This document shows, piece by piece, positions 48,001 to 57,000 of a stretch of 64,000 bases of DNA. Source of the stretch: Branchiostoma floridae (lineage: Eukaryota > Chordata > Leptocardii > Amphioxiformes > Branchiostomatidae); contig NC_049990.1 in assembly GCF_000003815.2 (NCBI RefSeq), forward strand, positions 8,940,290 to 9,004,289. The letters run 5' to 3'. The first letter of the stretch is position 1. Every line of letters starts with the position of its first letter. The notes under the pieces were generated by a model that had not been told where the DNA came from, ran no database searches, and saw nothing but the letters and a program-made list of their open reading frames with translations. Position numbers and translations under genes: made by a program.

Positions 48001-51000
48001 AATTTTATGTCAAATTGTATTTAAGGGATATATAGCATTGGGGTTGACAGGATCATGAGGTGTATGAAGTGAAGTGAGATATGAATTGAAGATAATCTTG
48101 ATCAGGTACTCAGTACTCATTTACACCTGAGTAGAGTAAAGAATTTGGTATTGATTGCCTCACCCATGCACGGGCACAATATTGGGAGCTGTCAGGGATT
48201 TGAACTCAGTCAGTGCCTCCAAGGTCATAGTCAACAATCTTAACCCTTAAACTGCCAAACCCAGATATATCCGGCACATATAATACATGTCTTGTGTGCT
48301 GCACCCAGATATATCCGGGATGTATTGCAAACCCCGGAAGTTAGGGACTTTGGCCTTGTCCGGGGGGTTTTTGGAGGTCAGCAGCCAACCCTGGCACTGA
48401 TAGCATTTTATAGTGCTGAAACTCTGGCAGTTTAAGGGTTAAGATCACATTTTAGGCCACCCATTCAAAACTGATAAGTTTTCATTGTTGTGCTGCAATG
48501 GTAGTGCTAACAATACACGTCTCTTTTTTAAATCCAGGATGCTCCAAATGTACAAACCAATGAAGAAACCGTCAGATACAGACGGGCGACCAAACAGCGG
48601 CGACGCAGACCAAAGAGCGATCTGGGCTCTTGGGTTCAAAAAGCGCCCGTAAAATCTCGCCGGCCATTGACTATCCACGGAACACCCCACCAGGAAAGCA
48701 TTGAGGAGAACGAACACTCAGATGATGACAGTACAGATGGAAAGAGTTTGGATAAACTAACATCTTTAAGAGATGCTATGAACTTATTTACAGTGGACAG
48801 TCCTAAACTGAACAGAAGGGTAAGTACAAAATGTGTCTATGATCATATTTTAAAGTAAAACCATCGTGAACATATCAAGATTTACAGTACTTGGCTTCAT
48901 TTCGTACAAAATAAAAACTTGTGATTCAAATAAGATTTTCCTGAACATGTATAATGGTTGTAACCAGGGGATACACAAATTTTTGGTCTATGTTTCATTC
49001 TACAACCTTTGTACTGTAACAATGTTATACTTTTGCGTGCACTGCAAACATGGGCGCAAATTAGACTACTAAAACTTAAAAGTAATCAATAACTTTAAAA
49101 TGTTGTTCAAACTTTATTTTATGCTGTAGGTGTTATTGTTTAGTCGCTGGAATTACATGTATTCTTAGCACATTGGTAACATCTGTAATTTCTTTCAATT
49201 GTCCCATTATTGTTTTTTCCAGTTTTTCATTTACTTGACATGTTGGTTTGGCTGTTCATAATGCAGAGCCAGGACTGCCCAACTATATATAGCCTGTAGC
49301 TATGACAGAGATGTATTATGTACATGTATTATCATTAGTCTTAGAGAAGTTTATATTGATGTTTTTAAGGTAATTTTATTCGTAATTGATGTTTATTAAT
49401 TTTCAATCTATCTTCTTTACTTTCAGAATACTGTGCACCACATGCTTGGGTCACCTAACCATCCAGGCATAACACAAGTTAGTACCAAAGTCTTATGTTC
49501 TCTGTTCACGGTCCTTGTAAAATTTACTCAGTGAATTATGTATTTACTAATAATAAATAATATGTAGAAATTCTTAATTGTAATTGCTAAAATCTTTTCC
49601 ATATAATGAAAGAAATTGAAAATGTTAGATGTATCTAATAATGTCAAGACATTTGTTTTGTGTGTTGTGTAGTACTAGGAACTTGTTTTCACAACTTTTA
49701 TTTGTTTGCAGAAAATGTCTGGAGTAAAAGAAGAGTCTACCACTCCAAGAGCTTACATGCGAACTGTCAGTGCATACAGCCCTCCGATGGGGACTCCTGC
49801 ACTCAAGCGCTCTCGTAGCACACCCTGCAGTCTAGATAGGACCGGGAGGAGAAGAATACATTCCATAGGTATCTACTCACAGCCTCCTATTCTAAGTTAC
49901 CGTTTAGACCACTAGAACTGCTCTTTCTGAGGGATCAATGGAATAGATGTTACTTTAATGATATTTAGTACAAGGCTCGCAATACCGAGGACATCCACAC
50001 TTTTGCATACCCATAATTGGAGCTGTGCACCTAATTTTTGACTGTGGCTGCTCCAGTGCACCTAGATATTTATTTAGGGTTATTTACATTGTAATGTAAA
50101 AAGGTGCAATCCATAATAGAATTTGGGTTCATCACAATTGATAATATTTGCCTAACAGTGACTTCCAGATTCAGCCTGCAAGTCTGGACAAAATTTTTTT
50201 CTCTCTACTTGTTTTATTTACATTGTACTGTTTCCTTGTGCACCAAATCCATTTTTCTGTGTACCCAGATTTTCAAGGTTAGCTGCACCAGTGCACCCAC
50301 TCCCCAAAATATCTTTAGATTGAAGCTTCTTTGGACTAACATGTTTTACTGTTTGTTCTTTATTAGCAGATAAGGGGTCAGGCACGCCGCGATCCACAAC
50401 AGTCGCAGTCGAGCTGAGTGGCCCGTCGTCTGACTCGGAGTCTGATGACGACAACGAAGCGACAAGCGTGCCGTCGTCACCAGCTGTCAATCGTCGGTCG
50501 AGTTTCACTGGGATCCCTCCTGGTCAGGACATAGATGAGGTGAGTAAGACAATCGTAACGCGAAAAATGTTCTTGTGGCACCTTAGATAAAGACAACATT
50601 AATATGTAACTGAAATTACACATGTATATACTGTAAATCTTGACATATTTGCTGTGGTTTTATTTTTGCGTGCGTAAATGCAAACTTAAATCACCATGAA
50701 AACCTCCTAAAGTTTCTTATCTTATTTTGAAGCAAAGTCCCACAAAAATTAACAGTACAGCAAGACTTCAGAAATCCTGTATCATGGTGTTGATGCCACT
50801 CTTTGGGCTTATTTGATGTGCTGTAAATTTCCATTGTTGCTGTCTCGTACTGCAGTGCTTTCTAGAAAATGAATTTCAAAGCTTTCTTTAATGTGGCCTT
50901 TCTAATTTCCTACTGTGTTGCCATAGATACAATTTAGTCAATTTTATATCCTCTCTATGTAATTAGATTCATACATCATATGATGACAATTTCATTTCAA

Positions 51001-54000
51001 GGTATATCTTTATTACATTTTTATCCGTGATTTACATAAAAAAACATCAATGGCTTTTAATGTGGCTGTAATTGGAACAGAATTAATGCTTTTGATGGAG
51101 GGGCAAATTTAATCGACTATTTGATGTTTTTCTACTTAGATAAGACCAGACCTGTTGAATAAGACTAAGGTCAACGTCCTAGCATATATTATGTATAATA
51201 ATTTTTTTTCCCTTCTTGACATTGTGTAATGTCTAAGAAAAAAATGCTGTATTCTGGTAACCCAACAGACCCTAGTAAACCTAGAAAGTAAACTAAGATT
51301 GGATGAATTGCCTGGTTGGAATCATCATATTTCTTGGCAGTCATCATATTTCTAACTAAAACATCATTAAATTACCTTTGGCCATTGGTCGTTAAAAGAT
51401 AGAGAAAGTTTTAGCCTGTATTGTCACCAATTTTACCAATTTTGCCCCAAATCCTCTCAATGAGTGTGCAGGGTTGAACAAGTCCAGTAGTCCACTTGCA
51501 AGTGAAAGTGCTGATCGGCAAGCATATGTCCTACCCCACTTGCCCGATCGGAAGAATCTTACTCGTTTGGGCAAGTAAATCTTTTATGTTCTTGCCCGAT
51601 AGGACAGGTGAACTTTAGAAAACTTGTCCAACCCTGGTGTATTGGGTTCTTTTAACATTGGTTCTTCCTTTCACAGATGTTTGAAGAGGAGGATGAGGTG
51701 ACGTATGCGGAAGCCCTGTGGGATCATGTGACGATGGATCCCGATGAGCTGGGCTTCAGGGCCGGGGAGGTGATAGAAGTGACGGACCTGAACCACAAGG
51801 ACTGGTGGTGGGGCTGTATCGAGGATAGAGAGGGATGGTTTCCTGCGGCATTTGTTAGGGTATTTATCCATCATGCATTTATAGACCCATTATGAAAAGT
51901 ATAATACCACATAATGTTGTTTTGCTTCTGAAAATAAGTTCATCGGGTTGCTTGAGAAAGTAGTAGTTCTCTGAGAAAGATGGCTGATCGGCATCAAAAA
52001 GTGAGAAGCTGAAAAATTACTGGTTGTGTAAATGTTCACTTGTCTCGAGCCTGATCCAATGAGATTCATGTGCAAGTCTTGGTTTAAAACAAATTCATTT
52101 GGCAAACTGATGATGATCAACAAATAATCTCAAAGCTCTTTGACTGTTTGCCAAGATCTGGGTTGTATCCTTTTGTTTCGTTTGATGCCCTGTATGAATC
52201 AGAATGTTCTCCAGTTTTTCATGCTGTATGTCCTTGAATGTTTTTTCCAGTTGAGAGTTAACCAGGAGGACACAGTGGAGGACTATGTTGCAAAGATGAG
52301 GCAGGGAACCAGTGTCAATCTGCGCAGATACAGCGTGAGCTTCTGTCAGAACAAGGACCAGATGAGAAGCAATGTGGTCAACGAGATCCTCAGCACAGAG
52401 AGGGACTACATCGGCCACTTGAGAGACATCATTGAGGTAAATATTCGTTTGTTCATGTCTTACTCAAAGTTACTCCATAGACATCCAAAGACTTGGACAG
52501 AATTAGACTTGATCCATTCCCAAAAAATTGCTTTATAATATTCCGTTTCTAGGTAGGCTTTTGAAACAAAGCATTTGAAAGATTTTAATTTGAATCCAGG
52601 GAATCTTGTAAAGGCTACTGTAGTATGACAGACTGTTAGCAATCGACAACTCTTTCCTTCAATCTTTTAGATTATATTAGAAGGCTGCTAATGCCATCAT
52701 TATGAAAGATGTTTTAGAGAGTGTACCATAGTAGCCGTTATGTAGATGCTACAAAGATTGTGATGCTAAAAAATAGTAAGAAATTATTTTGTACTGTACA
52801 GTAAATTTCTACCTCTGTTTCCCAGGGTTATGTAAAGCAGTGCAGGAAGAGGCCAGAGATGTTCTCCTGTGAAACCATAAAGACAGTGTTTGGTAACATC
52901 GAGGAGATTTACGCTTTCCAAACTAGCTTCCTGAAAACCCTGGAGCACAGCAGTAGAAGAGACCTTCCCCATCTAAGCGAAGTGGGCAAATGCTTCCTGC
53001 AGCATGTGAGTGTACTGTTTGTGATCCTTAGTATATTATAGGGATAGTAGTTTGGCAGAAGAGAAGCTCACCCACTGTCGAGTAAAATTTTTTGGGCATT
53101 GCTATGGAGCCAAACAGAACATTTTTTTGTCCATTCTCCTGTTAAAACCAAGAGGCCATTGCAGATACCTAAATTTTATTGGCACTTTAATCAAAGACAC
53201 AGGAATTGATGATGTGAACTTGAAAAAAGTAATGCTTGATAGGGCTTTATGGATTGGAGTATGTACTTGCCTAGTCCCGACTACAGATCGATAGACAGAG
53301 ATTGCCATTGGTCAGAGATCATGATTAGGGTCTCTTTCAGAACACTAAGTGAGTCTAGCTGAAGAATTCTCAACCAGAGTCAAATTGGAGTAAAATTTTG
53401 TTGAAGAGAAAGTCAGAACTTTTCAACTTATATTGACACTGACATGTAACTTAATAATGGATTGACTTGGAACTCAGGCTTTGTAAATGGAAGACCACCC
53501 TTGTTTTATTTTTGCTGTATTTGTGTTGGTTGCTAATGGAATGATGTTCACCTGCTTACTCTATGTCTCACATCTCTTGTTGCTTTATTTCAGAGAGAAG
53601 GATTTGAGATCTACTCAGAGTACTGTAACAACCATCCCAATGCTGTCACTGAGCTGAACCAAATCATGAAGAGCAAGAAGTACAGGCATTTCTTTGAGGT
53701 GAGCATCTTCGCAAGCCATCTTAAAGTTTGTATCCCCATTGAATAGTGAATTATGATACATGTTTGAGCCTTGCTAGGCTAAGTAATAGTAGAAGACAAG
53801 CCCGATGGTATAGTATTGTGGCGAGTAACTTGATAACAAGTTACGCTCACTGGGAAAACATTCTTCATTTTCGCAAAAATAATCTTTCTAGTTAAGAATT
53901 CTGGCTATAGTGATTTCCTGTCTACTGTCACAGTGACTATTTCATCAAGTCTTGTCTTGAGTGGACAAGTTAAGTGTAAGCATACACATTTGCTATTTGC

Positions 54001-57000
54001 AATTCAATATCGGAACAGCCATGCACGTGCAAAATGTATGTTGATCTTGCTCTACATGTTCAATTCTATCCCAACTAAATGAGTGATAAACAAATTGTTT
54101 CCCGTCATCAGGCGTGCAGACTGCTTCAGAACATGATTGACCTGGCCTTGGACGGCTTCCTCCTCACCCCTGTGCAGAAGATCTGTAAATACCCTTTACA
54201 GCTGGCCGAGCTGCTCAAATACACCAAGCCTGAGCACAGGTAAGGCTGCTTCACATCGAAACTCTCGTCTGTAGGACTAGGAGTAGGAGCCTGTGTTACA
54301 GAACAGGAAGGCAACACACTTAAATGTCGGTTGACTAAAATGTAAGGTTGTGTACGAAGTATTTTGTTTTTCAAGATAGAAGATATAATCTAATTTCGGG
54401 GACCACAAAGATCTAAAAGCTGCTGTTGAAGCAACAAAAACAACTCAATTTTCCATGTTTTCTTGATCCTTGGGCAAGTAAGACTTCACAAGAAAACTTT
54501 TCAAATTTCTCTTCAAGGGATCACGAAGATGTAAAGGCAGCGTTGGAGGCCATGAAAGACGTTGCAAACCTAATCAACGAGAGGAAGCGACGCTTGGAAA
54601 ACATTGACAAGATTGCGGGATGGCAACAGGATGTAGAAGGATGGGAGGTAAGATGAAGTCATTTATCTTTCTTCCTTTGTTCTTTAGATATATATGATAT
54701 GAAGTGCCTTGAAGATATTTGTCATCTTCTCTTTGATGTACTTAGTACAAGTCAGGCAGTTTTTTAAAACATTTTTTTTCCATTAAACAATCCATCCATT
54801 GCCAGTCTAACTTCTTCCTTTGGTCTTAAGGTTCTGTAATACCATATGAATGTTGAACGTTATTAAACATCGTCAGAGCACTTAAAACATGTTAGATATC
54901 TTATCTGATGTACATTTTCAATAAGCCTAGTGTACAATTAACATGTCTAAAGTAGGTACTGCTGTACACAGTCTATCCTTAGCACAGATTGAATGAGGAT
55001 GTTTTGAGTGTAAAAAAATTAATGTTTGTTTCTGTTGCATAACTGCCAAAAGTCCTTTAGGCATAACACACCAGTTTCGTACAGTAGGTACATGCTTCAT
55101 AAGACTGGACTGTAATATTTGATTCCCTTACACTGGGAAAGACCTTTTTGATAAAGTGATCGGTACTCTGACATGCTCAAAGTTTGTCTGTCCTCAAACA
55201 TGTGACTTCTGGCTTTACCGGTATGTCCCATCTGAGAGGACTTTCCAAACTGTAGATAGTTGCCGACTTTCACCTCAGTCATGTGGGGAATAGAGCACAA
55301 CTTTGGGGCCTACTAGGTATTCAAATGCAGAACCTTAAGGTTCAAAATTCAAAGTCAGCAACAAGACCACCTTGCAGCAAAGGAGTCACACCTATCAACA
55401 AAGAGTAGCATCTAGTAACAAAGGAGTAATGTTTCTACATCTTACCTGAAATGTGTTACTAAATGCCTTGTTTTGTTGCAGGGTGAGGATGTTCTGGACA
55501 GGAGCTCCCAGCTGATTTACAAAGGAGATGTACGGGTCATCACGGCAGCCAGGGGCAAAGTACAGGACAGGACCCTGTTCCTCTTCGACCACCAGATGGT
55601 CTTCTGCAAAAAGGTGGGTTCAATGTTGTCAAGAGCTGTGCTGTGAGTCTTGAAATATCTGCGGTAGTTTTGTGTTAGTGGTTTTTTTGCATTGATCCCT
55701 CTCCTGCAAATCATTACACAGCAAATATTTGTCCAGTGTCCCCAGCGTAAACCTAAAAACATGGCAAACATGCTCTTTTTCCTCACTTAATGGCTAGATC
55801 AAGTCCCTTTGAACTTAAAATGGATTTACAGAATGTTGATTCATATTGCTTGTGGATGTTTTTTGCAATGTAATTTAGACTGTTACACTCTCAAATTTTG
55901 TACAAGGATTGTTTTTTCCAACTCCTGGGTCTCATTGTCTAATTGTGTTGTTTGTTTGTTTTACAGGATTTGTTGAAGAGGGACAGTGTAGCTTATAAAG
56001 AGAGGATGTTGACTGGCCCATGTCAAGTTAAACCCATCCCAGATGGAAAGGGTATGACATTGTGTACTTTATTTTTACTAAACAATTTATATATTGTAGA
56101 CTTGTAGTACAACTTGTTGTAGCGTAACTACGCTACAAATTTATGCCCATAGATATAAGATAATTGTGAGCAAAGTCGACAGTAAAAGCTAATATTTTTA
56201 CCCTCATGAAAATGGACTACGAGGTACATGTATTGTAGTCAGTTGGTGTGTTTCTTAGTGTGACCAGGTGTCAAGATACATTGTATGGTGTAATACAAAT
56301 ATAGGATACTTGGAGAACCAAAAGTCTGATTTTGCCCATTTTTGTAGATAGATTGGTAGGTAGGAAGTGATGACTCATGTCTGGGCCTTAGGAACACCCA
56401 TCTGAAGATTTTTTCATTCTCTATTTCAGACAAAGAGTTGCAAACCTCTGTGAAGAATGCTCTGAAACTATATGACATGGACAAGGAGAAAACGTACATC
56501 CTCTGTCTGAAGACTCCTGAGCAGAAGATGCGTTGGCAGGATGCCTTTCAGGAGGAGAGGGAGAAAGTAGCAGACGATAAGAAGAAGGGATTTGAGATTC
56601 CCCTCGATGTGAGGAAGAACGCTATGAACAAGTCGTTCCGCAACAAACCATGCAAGCCTAGAGCAGGTAAGCCAAATGTGGAACATTTTTGTATCGGGAC
56701 ACGTTCGAGGAGTCTTTGACAACTCCTATATCCTTAGGGCCTTAGAAAATGTTAAAGAAAACGAATGCATGTTGGGAAATGTCTTGTTGCAAAACAAGCT
56801 AAATGTCTTACCGGTAATGCAGTCTTTAAACCCTCTAAATTTCAGAAGTCAAGTCTGTGTAGCAGCTAAGCCTTCAAAGAAACCCAAGATTTTGACATAT
56901 TTAGATGCTAGTTTGCTGTGTTTTTATTGTGTTTTAAGATAAAACTGTAAGGATCATTTCCTTTGCCTGGATATCAGTACTTTTATCCAAACATAAATTG

